Shown here one piece after another: positions 1 to 7,886 of a stretch of 64,000 nt of DNA (positions are counted from its first letter, which is position 1; each line of letters starts with the position of its first letter). The DNA is from Candidatus Ribeiella danica (lineage in GTDB: Bacteria; Chloroflexota; Chloroflexia; Chloroflexales; Roseiflexaceae), in assembly GCA_016717335.1 (NCBI GenBank), contig JADKFS010000012.1, forward strand, positions 1 through 64,000, in the 5' to 3' direction. The position numbers were made by a program, and so were the translations under genes. A model generated the notes under the pieces. That model was not told the DNA's origin and searched no databases. It saw only the letters and a program-made list of their open reading frames with translations.

Positions 1-751
1 TTGGGAAGCGAAGAATCCGTGCGACGGATTGAAACTCAGAAGTGCAAGCGGTTGATTGGACGGCTCTCACCGCTTTGGGAAGCGAAGAATCCGTGCGACG
101 GATTGAAACTCGCGCAGTGACAGCATATTGAGAAAGGGCACGCAGCCCTTTGGGAAGCGAAGAATCCGTGCGACGGATTGAAACCCTCCAGCTGCTCAAT
201 TGGCACGAGCCAGCGCGCGCGCTTTGGGAAGCGAAGAATCCGTGCGACGGATTGAAACCGCCGTATGCAAAAGGGCGCGAACGATATGAAGTCTTTGGGA
301 AGCGAAGAATCCGTGCGACGGATTGAAACCCCACGCGGGTTCGTGGCCGCGTGCGGCCCGGTCTTTGGGAAGCGAAGAATCCGTGCGACGGATTGAAACA
401 TCAGTCAGCCCCTCGGGCGACGGACGCGCAGTTTGCTTTGGGAAGCGAAGAATCCGTGCGACGGATTGAAACAGCTTCAACGTCTCGGCCTTGTAGCCGT
501 CGGCGGTCCTTTGGGGAAGCGAAGAATCCGTGCGACGGATTGAAACTGCTGGGCGACGTCAGCGGCGCCACGGCCGTTGACTTTGGGAAGCGAAGAATCC
601 GTGCGACGGATTGAAACTCCTCGACCGTGTAGCCGTAGCCCGACGCCTTTCGCGCTTTGGGAAGCGAAGAATCCGTGCGACGGATTGAAACCGGGCCGGC
701 CGGCGCGCGACCCGACAGGCGCCGACTTTGGGAAGCGAAGAATCCGTGCGA
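1..751 (+). CRISPR. CRISPR array, leader-proximal part (cut by window edge and by an IS)
   Basis: Ten spacers of 33-38 nt lie between 37-nt repeats that start CTTTGGGAAGCGAAG and end GACGGATTGAAAC. Repeats are at 1-35 (first two bases outside the window), 73-109, 148-184, 222-258, 293-329, 363-399, 436-472, 509-546, 581-617, 655-691, and a broken copy 726-751. The repeat contains a perfect 7-bp palindrome (AATCCGT, loop GCG, ACGGATT). The copy at 509-546 carries one extra G. The ATTGAAAC 3' end is the usual 5' handle of type I and III crRNAs, so transcription is inferred to run on the + strand from a leader left of the window. No cas gene is present here, so the subtype is unknown. Confidence 0.97.
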
Positions 752-770
752 GAGGGGCGCGCTAAACATA
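746..770 (+). repeat. Left IS end: target duplication plus inverted repeat
   Basis: GTGCGA (746-751) belongs to the interrupted CRISPR repeat; GAGGGGCGCGCTAAACATA (752-770) is the element terminus. The duplication coincides with the apex of the repeat's own hairpin. Confidence 0.88.
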
Positions 771-2832
771 AGCAGGCTGATTCGGGCACGCGCTGAACAT
801 AACCGATGCGGGAGCAGGATCGGGTGGCGGTGCCGCCTGCGAGCGGGGCTGGCAGGCGCGCCGCGAATAGTTGACCGACGCGCGCGGGCCGGCGCTTCCG
901 ACAAGCAGCGGTTCCTGCCGGGGTCGGACAGCTGCGCCGCGCACGCGCGATCACGTCCCGTCCCAGCGTGCTCGCGAGCAGGTGAACGACGTCGGCTCGG
1001 TTGTCGTCTCGCAGGCGCGGTACCTGGCAGCCCGGCGCCACCCCACCCACCCACCGCACTGCGGGCTGCCTGGGCGCTTACGCCATGCGCGTGTGCTGGT
1101 CAGCCGCCGGCCGCCCCGCCGTGGCGGCGTTGCGGATGCGCTTGAGCGCGCGCAGGTTGATCAGCACATAGGTCAGCGTGTTGCGGTTGGCGATCGCGCG
1201 GCCGCGCCGCAGCTTGGGGTGCAGCATGTCCAGCGCTTCGGCCTGGCTGTTGATCCGCTCAACCATCGTGCGTTGCGCATACAGCTGTTTGTACTCGGGA
1301 CTGCTGCGGTCGAGCGTATGGCGCAGCCGCGACCCGGCCCCCGCCGCGATCGTGCTGGTGCAGCCACCCTTGGCGAAATGCGCGTCGGCGAGCGGACACG
1401 TTTCGCCCGTCGGGGTCGGAAAGAGCAGCGGGCAGCGATACTTCTCACGTCGGTGCGGAACGAGCGCGGCGCGATGCTGGTAGCGGAACTCCAGCGTCAT
1501 CGGCAGGCTGGCGGCACACAGCGGCGTGCCATCGACGGCGAACTGGCGGCCGGCGCCCTTGGGGCCCGGGTTGAACGGCACGGCCGCGAACCCGCCCGCC
1601 TGGTGGAAATAGTCGTAGACGTAGTGGGCATCATACGCCGCATCCCAGGCGCCAAAGCGCGGTTTGCGCCCCAGCCGCTGCTCGACCTGTTGCATCAGCG
1701 GATGAAAGTAGCTCGGGTCGCTTTCGTTGAACGGCCGGGTCCGTTCGGCCAGCACCACTTCGGTCCCGTCGGGCAGGCGCGTGACCACGATGCCGCTGGC
1801 GTAGCCCCAGAAGATGTCCACACCAACCTGGAGGCGGTTGGCGGGGTGGGCGTCCGTGGTCGGGGCGGGCGGGTCATCACCATCGGCGTCGGCGGGCGCC
1901 CGATTGGGGCGTGATTTGACGCCGAGCTTGCAGTCGGGGTCGGCGTTGGGCTGGCGAGTCTTGTCGAGGCGCCCTTCCTTGATGTACTGCTTGGGATTGT
2001 TCTCCTTGACCCAGGCGAGGATGGCCTGGGTGTCGCCGGCGATGGTGTCGCCGAAGGTGGCCTGCTGGTCCAGGGGCAGGGTCGCGCGCAGCAGCTGGAC
2101 ACTGGCGTCGAGCAGGAACTGCAGCGCCGGATTGGGTAGGTCGCGCAGGACGGTGGAGAAGTGGCGCCGTTTGGGGACGCTGGCGGCGACGTCGAAGCCG
2201 TAGGGCGCGGTCGGGTCGGGCACGCGGTCGAAGCCGAGCCAGTAGACCAGGGCGGGATGCTCGAGCAGGAAGGTGCGCAACTCGCTCATATAGCGCTTGC
2301 CCTCGTGGAGCTTGACGAGATAGGCGGCGGCGAAGGGGGCGCGACGGTCGGGCTGCGGACCAGGCCAGGGGCGGGCGGTCGGGCGCTCGGGGAAGTCGGC
2401 CCAGGGCAGATCGCCGAGCAGGACACGATACTTCTGGACGACGGGGTCGGCCGCAACCCAGGTGGGCAAGGGCGCTTGGGGGTGGAGGAGCGGGCAGAGC
2501 ACGTCGGGGAGGCTGGGCGGACAGGCCGGCGCGGGTCGGAGGATGGCGCGCAGCCGGTTGAGCGGAGCCAACAAATCGAGTAGCATGGTATGGTCTCCGA
2601 TACGGGGTGGGTGGGGAGTTGGCGCTTTCATCCTACCGCGTATCGGAGGCGCCCACGACGGTGATTGAGGAATCGGTGTCGGTGGCGAAGCAGATGGCGA
2701 CGGCGATTGGGGACGTGCCAGTCATGGAGCGACGCCGATGTCGCTATCGACGTCGTTTCGGGAAGGCGAGCGACGGCAATGCAGGAACGCCCGTCGTCGA
2801 GCGACCGCAATCGTATGTGTAGCGCTCCCCTC
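752..2832 (-). mobile_element. Complete insertion sequence (about 2.08 kb) inside a CRISPR repeat
   Basis: The element has one transposase gene on the minus strand, terminal inverted repeats, and a target duplication. The ends align as GAGGGGNGCGCTANACATA (752-770 and, reversed, 2814-2832), 17 of 19 matching. The six bases GTGCGA stand on both sides (746-751 and 2833-2838), or seven (CGTGCGA) if the ambiguous C at 2832 is counted as host. Joining the flanks without the element restores a perfect 37-nt CRISPR repeat. The 326 bp left of the transposase and about 245 bp right of it hold no other recognisable gene. Confidence 0.93.
1078..2586 (-). CDS. DDE transposase of the IS in the CRISPR array, IS4-like
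   Basis: This 502-residue protein is the only gene of the 752-2832 element and should catalyse its cut-and-paste movement. The catalytic core is in the C-terminal half: an Asp in VGVDIFWGY, a second Asp in FGAWDAAYD, and a YxxRxxxE signature in YAQRTMVERINSQAE, the pattern of RNase H-fold transposases of the IS4/IS1182 kind (the Lys of a full YREK motif is not seen). The open frame extends 15 codons further upstream, but the Met at 2586 begins the hydrophobic MLLDLLAPLNRL stretch and is the likelier start. No frameshift is visible, so the element may be active. The exact IS family is not settled by eye. Confidence 0.88.
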   Translation of the reverse strand: MLLDLLAPLNRLRAILRPAPACPPSLPDVLCPLLHPQAPLPTWVAADPVVQKYRVLLGDLPWADFPERPTARPWPGPQPDRRAPFAAAYLVKLHEGKRYMSELRTFLLEHPALVYWLGFDRVPDPTAPYGFDVAASVPKRRHFSTVLRDLPNPALQFLLDASVQLLRATLPLDQQATFGDTIAGDTQAILAWVKENNPKQYIKEGRLDKTRQPNADPDCKLGVKSRPNRAPADADGDDPPAPTTDAHPANRLQVGVDIFWGYASGIVVTRLPDGTEVVLAERTRPFNESDPSYFHPLMQQVEQRLGRKPRFGAWDAAYDAHYVYDYFHQAGGFAAVPFNPGPKGAGRQFAVDGTPLCAASLPMTLEFRYQHRAALVPHRREKYRCPLLFPTPTGETCPLADAHFAKGGCTSTIAAGAGSRLRHTLDRSSPEYKQLYAQRTMVERINSQAEALDMLHPKLRRGRAIANRNTLTYVLINLRALKRIRNAATAGRPAADQHTRMA

Positions 2833-2838
2833 GTGCGA
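2814..2838 (-). repeat. Right IS end: inverted repeat plus target duplication
   Basis: Read on the minus strand from 2832 the terminus is GAGGGGAGCGCTACACATA, differing from the left end at two positions. GTGCGA at 2833-2838 repeats the left-hand target bases and continues into the rest of the CRISPR repeat (CGGATTGAAAC). Confidence 0.88.
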
Positions 2839-3264
2839 CGGATTGAAACTTTTGTCTATATGCTCGGCCGGGGCGTACCCCCGCTTTGGGAAGCGAAGAA
2901 TCCGTGCGACGGATTGAAACGCCCGCTACCGCACCGCGCGCAACGGCCACGCCGCAGACTTTGGGAAGCGAAGAATCCGTGCGACGGATTGAAACCGTGT
3001 TGCCACGAGCGCGCCGGCTTTGGGAAGCGAAGAATCCGTGCGACGGATTGAAACAGCATCCACGCGCTTGAGCGCCGCGACGGCACGCTCTTTGGGAAGC
3101 GAAGAATCCGTGCGACGGATTGAAACCGGGCGACGCGCTCCATCACGTGCGCGGCGTAGCTTTGGGAAGCGAAGAATCCGTGCGACGGATTGAAACGTGT
3201 CGTTCAATTTGACGGTGATTGCCATGGTCATCTTTGGGAAGCGAAGAATCCGTTGCAATTGAAA
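2833..3264 (+). CRISPR. CRISPR array, leader-distal part beyond the IS
   Basis: The array resumes with the 3' half of the interrupted repeat (2833-2849), then full repeats at 2884-2920, 2959-2995, 3018-3054, 3090-3126 and 3160-3196, and a terminal copy 3232-3264 whose 3' half is degenerate (CCGTTGCAATTGAAAG). Six spacers are present; five are 33-38 nt and one (2996-3017) is only 22 nt. A decayed last repeat marks the leader-distal, oldest end, consistent with a leader to the left. Because of the IS, these spacers are about 2 kb further from the leader than they were and may not be transcribed from it. Confidence 0.96.
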
Positions 3265-3854
3265 GTTTACGGGCACAGCTGCGTCCCCTTCGTCATTCCT
3301 TGAGGAGTGGGACATAATACTGCGCCTTGGGTAGCGTATTCACACGGGGGCGGGTTGTCTCCCGCTGCGCGTGGATTCAGCCGGGCATGCGCGTCAAGCA
3401 TCGCAACAGAGGCGGCATCATTTTGGGGTCCAGGGGCGCAGCCCCGGCCGGGGGGTGGCGGGGGTGGCGGCCCACCCCCCCCAGGGGGGCGCGGGGCGCG
3501 CAGCCCCCCGCAGAGCTTGGGGGTAACCGACACCCGCGGGGGCACGGGGGCGCGCAGCTCCCCGTACAACCGTGTGCGCTACTCAGCGCGCCTGGATTGA
3601 GCCAGGCATGCACCACCGGGGTGCAAACTGAGATAGCATTCTTTTTGGGGTCCAGGGGCGCAGCCCTGGCCGGGGGGTGGCGGGGGTGGCGGCCCACCCC
3701 CGCCCGCGGGGGCGCGGGGGGCGCGCAGCCCCCCGCAGAGCTTGGGAGTAACCGACACCCGCGGGGGCACGGGGGGCGCGCAGCCCCCCGGAGACAGTGT
3801 GGGCTGCCCCACGCGGGGGCGCGGGGGGCGCGCAGCCCCCCGTACAAAACAGAG
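3265..3854. repeat. GC-rich dispersed repeat, two copies
   Basis: No gene is apparent. Two copies of a module recur: a GCGTGGATTCAGCC or GCGCCTGGATTGAGCC core (about 3370 and 3588), a short variable stretch, then GGGGTCCAGGGGCGCAGCCC (about 3424 and 3648) and long G and C runs. Related modules occur near 21420, 59525 and (reversed) 62690 and 53990. Long open frames through this stretch are a by-product of the lack of A/T. Confidence 0.75.
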
Positions 3855-4784
3855 CTAGGGGATATGCCGAAGGTACTCGCGCGCGGCCGCCACATCCTTC
3901 GTGATCTGCCCGACCAGCGCCGCGATGCCGTCGAACTTCTGCTCGCCGCGCAGGCGGTGCAGCACCTCGACCTGCAGCATCTCGCCGTAGATGTCGTCGA
4001 TGAAGTCGAGCAGGTAGGTCTCGACCGTCCGGCGCCGGCCCTCAAAGGTTGGCCGCACGCCGATGTTCGTCACGGCGCCGTAGTGCAGCCCGCCGACCAG
4101 CGCGCGGCAGACGTACACGCCGTCGGCCGGCAGTACGTGCTGCTGACCCACCGCGACGTTGGCGGTCGGGAAGCCGATCGTGCGGCCGCGCTGGTCGCCT
4201 TTGATCACCTCGCCGCGCACGCTGAAGGTGCGCCCCAGCAGCCGGCTGGCGGTCTCGACGTCGCCGGCCTCCAGCGCGCCGCGGATGCGGGTCGAGCTGA
4301 TCGTGGCGCCGTCCGGCAGCGTGAACGCGCTGACCGGGTGGACGCTGTAGCCGAGCTGGTGGCCGATCGTGCGCAGCCGCGCCAGGTCGCCCTCACGCTT
4401 GCGGCCCAGCGCGAAGTCCCAGCCCACCCACAGCTCGCGCAGCGCCACCGCCTGGCAGACCTGCGTCATAAAGTCGAGCGCCGGCAGCCCCATGACCTGG
4501 CGGTTGAACGGCATGACTACCAGCAGGTCGGCACCCAGGGCGGCGATCAGCTCGGCCCGCTCGTCCAGGCTGGTCAGGTACAGCCGCTCGCGCTCGGGGT
4601 GGACGACCAGGTCGGGGTGGGGGTCGAAGGTCAGCACCGCGCTCTGGCACCCCAGGTCGCGCGCGCGACGCACCGCCCCGCCGATCAGGTGCTGGTGCCC
4701 GCGATGCACGCCGTCGAAGGCGCCGATCGTCAGGATGGTCGGCTGCTCGTTGATCGCTTGAATCAGGCCATGCACGCGTTCCAT
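3855..4784 (-). CDS. ribF: Bifunctional riboflavin kinase/FMN adenylyltransferase
   Basis: RibF phosphorylates riboflavin to FMN and adenylylates FMN to FAD in the cytoplasm. The 309-residue length is normal for the family. The N-terminal nucleotidyltransferase domain shows GAFDGVHRGHQ (residues 21-31, HxGH class) and SSTRIR; the C-terminal flavokinase domain shows GRTIGFPTAN and TNIGVRPTFEG. The open frame runs 35 codons further upstream into truB, but homology starts at MERVHG (4784). It is the last gene of the nusA-infB operon, 19 bp after truB; truB-ribF adjacency is common in bacteria. Confidence 0.95.
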   Translation of the reverse strand: MERVHGLIQAINEQPTILTIGAFDGVHRGHQHLIGGAVRRARDLGCQSAVLTFDPHPDLVVHPERERLYLTSLDERAELIAALGADLLVVMPFNRQVMGLPALDFMTQVCQAVALRELWVGWDFALGRKREGDLARLRTIGHQLGYSVHPVSAFTLPDGATISSTRIRGALEAGDVETASRLLGRTFSVRGEVIKGDQRGRTIGFPTANVAVGQQHVLPADGVYVCRALVGGLHYGAVTNIGVRPTFEGRRRTVETYLLDFIDDIYGEMLQVEVLHRLRGEQKFDGIAALVGQITKDVAAAREYLRHIP

Positions 4785-4803
4785 AGTCACTATCTTCTTC
4801 GTC

Positions 4804-5676
4804 TCAGAGCTCAAAGACTTTTTCGGGCCGCCAGACCTCGCCGGCGCGCGCCAGCAGCGCCAGCAGCGCCCCGCCTGGGCCGTGCGCACGCGCGCGTGGC
4901 CCCGCGATGCCGGCGAGCTCGATCGCCTGTCCGTTGCGTAGCTGCCGCGCCTGCTCGGCGTTGACCTGGGCCGCCGGCCAGTCGGCCACCGCGATCTCGG
5001 GCGGGAGCAGGATTGACATAAGCATTTCGGGCTGATCTTCGATCGCCGCCAGCGGCGTCGCCTGCTCGATCAGAAATCCCCCGACCGCTGTGCGCCTCAG
5101 CGCTTCCAGATGCGCTCCACACCCAAGAGCCGCCCCGAGGTCGCGCGCCAGCGCACGTATGTAGGTGCCCTTGCTGCACATAACGTCGAGCGCGAGCGTT
5201 GGCGGCGACCACTCGATCAGCTCCAGCCGATCGATCGTTACGGGCCGCGCCGGCCGCTCGACGACGATGCCCTCGCGCGCCAGCTCGTACAGGCGGCGCC
5301 CCTCGTGGTGCAGCGCCGCGTACATCGGCGGCTCCTGCAGGATCTCGCCGCGGAACGACTCGAGCGCCCGCTCGAGCGCCGGCCGATCGAGCGCGGGCAC
5401 CGGCGCCGTGGCCAGCACCGCGCCCTCGGCGTCGTCGGTGGCCGTGGTGACACCCAGCCTCACCGTGGCCAGGTAGCGCTTGGCGGTGCCATCCTGCACG
5501 TACTCGATCAGGCGCGTCGCCGCGCCGAGCGCGAGGACCAGCACCCCGGTGGCGGCCGGGTCGAGCGTGCCGGCGTGGCCGACCCGCTTCTGGCGCGCCG
5601 CGCGGCGCACCCGCGCCACGACGTCGTGCGAGGTCATGCCGGTGGGCTTGTCGATGTTCAGAAAGCCGTGCATCAT
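4804..5676 (-). CDS. truB: tRNA pseudouridine(55) synthase TruB
   Basis: TruB isomerises U55 of the tRNA T-loop to pseudouridine. The 290-residue protein has the N-terminal FLNIDKPTGMTSHD motif, the catalytic Asp39 in VGHAGTLDPAATG, the KRYLATVRLG strand and CSKGTYIRALARDLG. A C-terminal PUA-like segment contains NGQAIEL. Two adjacent Met codons make the start 5676 or 5673. It follows nrnA with a short heptamer repeat in the gap and precedes ribF by 19 bp, in the standard ribosome-maturation operon order. Confidence 0.95.
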   Translation of the reverse strand: MMHGFLNIDKPTGMTSHDVVARVRRAARQKRVGHAGTLDPAATGVLVLALGAATRLIEYVQDGTAKRYLATVRLGVTTATDDAEGAVLATAPVPALDRPALERALESFRGEILQEPPMYAALHHEGRRLYELAREGIVVERPARPVTIDRLELIEWSPPTLALDVMCSKGTYIRALARDLGAALGCGAHLEALRRTAVGGFLIEQATPLAAIEDQPEMLMSILLPPEIAVADWPAAQVNAEQARQLRNGQAIELAGIAGPRARAHGPGGALLALLARAGEVWRPEKVFEL

Positions 5677-5691
5677 ACGAAGTTTTGCGCT

Positions 5692-5750
5692 CTGAGTTTT
5701 GAGTTTTGAGTTGCACTAGGTCAACTCAAAACTCAAAACTCAAAACTTAG
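5692..5750. repeat. Inverted heptamer repeat (TGAGTTT) at the nrnA stop
   Basis: Units of TGAGTTT run into CACTAGGT and then into the complementary AACTCAA units, so the segment can fold into an AT-rich hairpin. The nrnA stop codon (5740-5742) lies inside the second arm, so the last residues of NrnA are repeat-encoded. The element fills the nrnA-truB gap. Confidence 0.8.
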
Positions 5751-6747
5751 AACTTCCCTCGTGGGCGAGTGCGCGCAGCTGCGGCAGAACCTCGTGCTCG
5801 GCCTGCTCGGGGCTCATCAGCAGCGTCGCGCCGGCGGCCTGCGCGTGCCCGCCGCCGCCCCAGCGCGTCGCGAGCGTCGAGACGTTGATCGGCTGAACTG
5901 AGCGCAGGCTGATCTTGGTCGATCCGCCCTGGCGCTCCTTGAAGACTACCAGCGCCCGCACGCCGGCGACCCGCTGCATCATGCGCACGACCTCGTCGAC
6001 CGCCTCGTCGTCGGCGCCGGCGGCCTGCATCATCGCCAGCGTCACGCGCGACCAGGCGATCGGGCCGTCGCGCCGCATCTCGGAGAGCGCCAGCCCGATC
6101 AGCAGCGCGCTGCTCGGCGGCAGCGCGAAGTAGACCTCGTGGACCACCCGCAGCTGGTCGGCGCCCAGCTCGAGCAGCGCCGCGGCGACGCGCAGCGAGT
6201 TCGCGGTGGTGGCGCTAGTCTGAAAGCTCTGGGTGTCGGTGGTCAGGCCCATCAGCAGGCAGGTGGCCATCGCCGGAGTGATCGTCAGGCCCATCGCGCA
6301 GAACAGCCCGTACAGCAGCTCGGCGGTCGAGGCGGCCTCCGGGACGATCAGGTTCAGCGTGCCGTCGCCGTTGTTGGTCACGTGGTGATCGATGATCACG
6401 GTTGGAATGGCGGCCAGCGCCAGTGCGTGCTCATCGTAGACCCGCCCGACCCGCGCGAGCGTCGCGGTGTCGACCATAATCACCAGGTCGACCTCGGGAA
6501 AGGCCATGCCGGGCTCGTACACGTGGATGCGCTCGGCCTCGGGCAGCCAATTGGTGTAGCCGGGCATCGGCGAAGAGGCGAGCGGCAGCGCCGTCTTGCC
6601 CATGCTCTTGAGGGCGTGCCACATGCCCAGCATCGACCCGATCGCGTCGCCGTCGGGGTTGACGTGGGTCAGGATGACGATCCGCTCGGCCCGCTCGATC
6701 TGCGCCGCGATCGGGGGCGCGGCCTGGGTTGGGTCGTTAAAAAGCAT
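5740..6747 (-). CDS. nrnA: DHH phosphoesterase, NrnA-type oligoribonuclease/pAp phosphatase
   Basis: Members of this family degrade nano-RNAs and dephosphorylate 3'-phosphoadenosine 5'-phosphate. The 335-residue protein has DHH-domain motifs THVNPDGDAIGS (residues 27-38), VDTA and IDHHVTN, and the DHHA1 domain near the C-terminus with the glycine-rich GGGGHAQAAGA. The frame is open to a TTG at 6756, but ATG 6747 (MLFNDP) is favoured. The position between rbfA and truB is conserved in many bacteria. The C-terminal SSKF is encoded at the edge of a heptamer repeat that supplies the stop codon. Confidence 0.92.
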   Translation of the reverse strand: MLFNDPTQAAPPIAAQIERAERIVILTHVNPDGDAIGSMLGMWHALKSMGKTALPLASSPMPGYTNWLPEAERIHVYEPGMAFPEVDLVIMVDTATLARVGRVYDEHALALAAIPTVIIDHHVTNNGDGTLNLIVPEAASTAELLYGLFCAMGLTITPAMATCLLMGLTTDTQSFQTSATTANSLRVAAALLELGADQLRVVHEVYFALPPSSALLIGLALSEMRRDGPIAWSRVTLAMMQAAGADDEAVDEVVRMMQRVAGVRALVVFKERQGGSTKISLRSVQPINVSTLATRWGGGGHAQAAGATLLMSPEQAEHEVLPQLRALAHEGSSKF

Positions 6748-6756
6748 CTTTCTCAA

Positions 6757-6832
6757 TTATGAAGGATGAGGGAGGAAGGATGAGCCAATGCTTCTCTTCA
6801 TCCTTCATCCTTACATCCATCATCCCTCATCC
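6757..6832. repeat. Inverted heptamer repeat (TCATCCT) between two operon genes
   Basis: AGGATGAG-type units (6763-6785) are followed by TCATCCT-type units (6797-6832), giving inverted arms. The stop codon of the upstream methyltransferase (6820-6822) lies inside the second arm, whose units encode its last residues (KDEG). Same arrangement as at the nrnA stop. Confidence 0.8.
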
Positions 6833-7416
6833 TTCGCCTTATGCACGTGATACACCGCGTGCCCCGCACGCTTCTTGACCTGCTTGAGCTTCAGTCGGTG
6901 GCGCGTTCCGATGCCGGGGATGAGGCGGTTGAGCCCGCTCACGACGACGAACCAGTAGTCGCCGCCGGGGCGCAAATGCTCGTACGGGTCGAGGACGAAC
7001 TCGCGCTCGATCGCCTCGTCGCCAATCTTGGCCGGGATGTTCGCGACGATCAGGTCGAACTGCTCGTCCGGCGTGCGCTCCAGCCCGACGCTGCCGCACG
7101 CGCTGACGTTCGGCGTGCCGTTCAGTTCGGCGTTGTGCTGGGCGTAGCGCACCGCCAGCAGGTCGCGGTCGAGCGCCTGCACCCGCGCCTCGGGGAACAG
7201 CCGCGCCAGCACGATTCCGATCACGCCGCAGCCGCAGCCGACATCGAGGATCGTGCGGGGCGCCACCACGTCGATCGTGCGCAGGAACAGGTCGGTGCCC
7301 TCATCGATCTGGTGGGATGAGAACAGCGTGTGCGCGACATCGAACGCGAACGTCTGCCCACGGCAGTAGTAGTCGATCCGCTTTTTGAAGTAGACGTCTA
7401 CCGGTGGCGCAATCAT
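6820..7416 (-). CDS. Class I SAM-dependent methyltransferase, RsmC-like small domain
   Basis: A 198-residue protein with the SAM-binding motif ILDVGCGCGVIGIVL (about residues 56-70), an acidic post-I loop QALDRD, and DLIVANIPAK in the place where N6-adenine/N2-guanine methyltransferases carry NPPY/NPPF. RsmC and RlmG-type rRNA guanine methyltransferases are the closest family by motif order, but NIPAK is unusual, so the substrate is not assigned. Its place between rbfA and nrnA fits a role in rRNA or tRNA modification. Confidence 0.8.
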   Translation of the reverse strand: MIAPPVDVYFKKRIDYYCRGQTFAFDVAHTLFSSHQIDEGTDLFLRTIDVVAPRTILDVGCGCGVIGIVLARLFPEARVQALDRDLLAVRYAQHNAELNGTPNVSACGSVGLERTPDEQFDLIVANIPAKIGDEAIEREFVLDPYEHLRPGGDYWFVVVSGLNRLIPGIGTRHRLKLKQVKKRAGHAVYHVHKAKDEG

Positions 7417-7427
7417 CTCAGCGACTT

Positions 7428-7808
7428 TTACTCCGTCGTGTCGTCTAGCTTCGGCGGGTTCTCGCGGCGCTCCTCCTCGACGCGCCGCAGCACCTCGTCG
7501 ATCCGCATGCTGTAGTCCAGCGTCGTATCGAGCAGCAGGTGCAGCTCCGGCACCATGCGCAGGTGGCGCAGCTCCTGGGCCACGCGGCGGCGCAAGAAGC
7601 CCTTGGCCCGCTCGAGCGCCTCCATCGTGTCGGATCGCTGCGTCTCGTCCATCACCGAGATGTGGATCTTGGCGTGCTGGAGGTCCGCGCTCACATCGAC
7701 CGCGACGACCGTCGCGAAGCCGACGCGCGGGTCCTTCAGCTCGTACTGAATGACCTCGCCCACGATGCGCTGGATCTCGTCGCCAACTTGTTGGGTCCGT
7801 TTTGACAT
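7428..7808 (-). CDS. rbfA: Ribosome-binding factor A
   Basis: RbfA binds the 30S precursor and helps 16S 5'-end maturation. The 126-residue protein is a single KH-like domain: RTQQVGDEIQRIVGEVIQYELKDPRVG at the N-terminus, KIHISVMDE, and LRHLRMVPELHLLLDTTLDYSMRIDEVL. Length is standard. No Shine-Dalgarno sequence is visible before the ATG because a heptamer repeat (7809-7884) abuts it. It is co-oriented with infB upstream. Confidence 0.94.
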   Translation of the reverse strand: MSKRTQQVGDEIQRIVGEVIQYELKDPRVGFATVVAVDVSADLQHAKIHISVMDETQRSDTMEALERAKGFLRRRVAQELRHLRMVPELHLLLDTTLDYSMRIDEVLRRVEEERRENPPKLDDTTE

Positions 7809-7886
7809 AATATTGCAGATTGCAGATTGCAGATTGCAGATTGCAGATATCTCAATCTACAATCTACAATCTGCAATCTACAATGG
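7809..7886. repeat. Inverted heptamer repeat (ATTGCAG) right after the infB stop
   Basis: Five tandem ATTGCAG units are followed by AATCTAC/AATCTGC units in opposite sense, so an AT-rich hairpin can form. On the minus strand the repeat begins two bases after the infB stop (7887) and ends at the rbfA start, filling the whole gap. Confidence 0.82.

Noticed and set aside
36..765. Several open frames on both strands through the CRISPR array
   Set aside because: Their translations repeat FNPSHGFFASQ or EESVRRIE because they read the CRISPR repeat; spacers and repeats explain them.
3327..4964. A 545-codon plus-strand frame from the GC-rich repeats into ribF
   Set aside because: The first third is repeat DNA and the rest is antisense to ribF.
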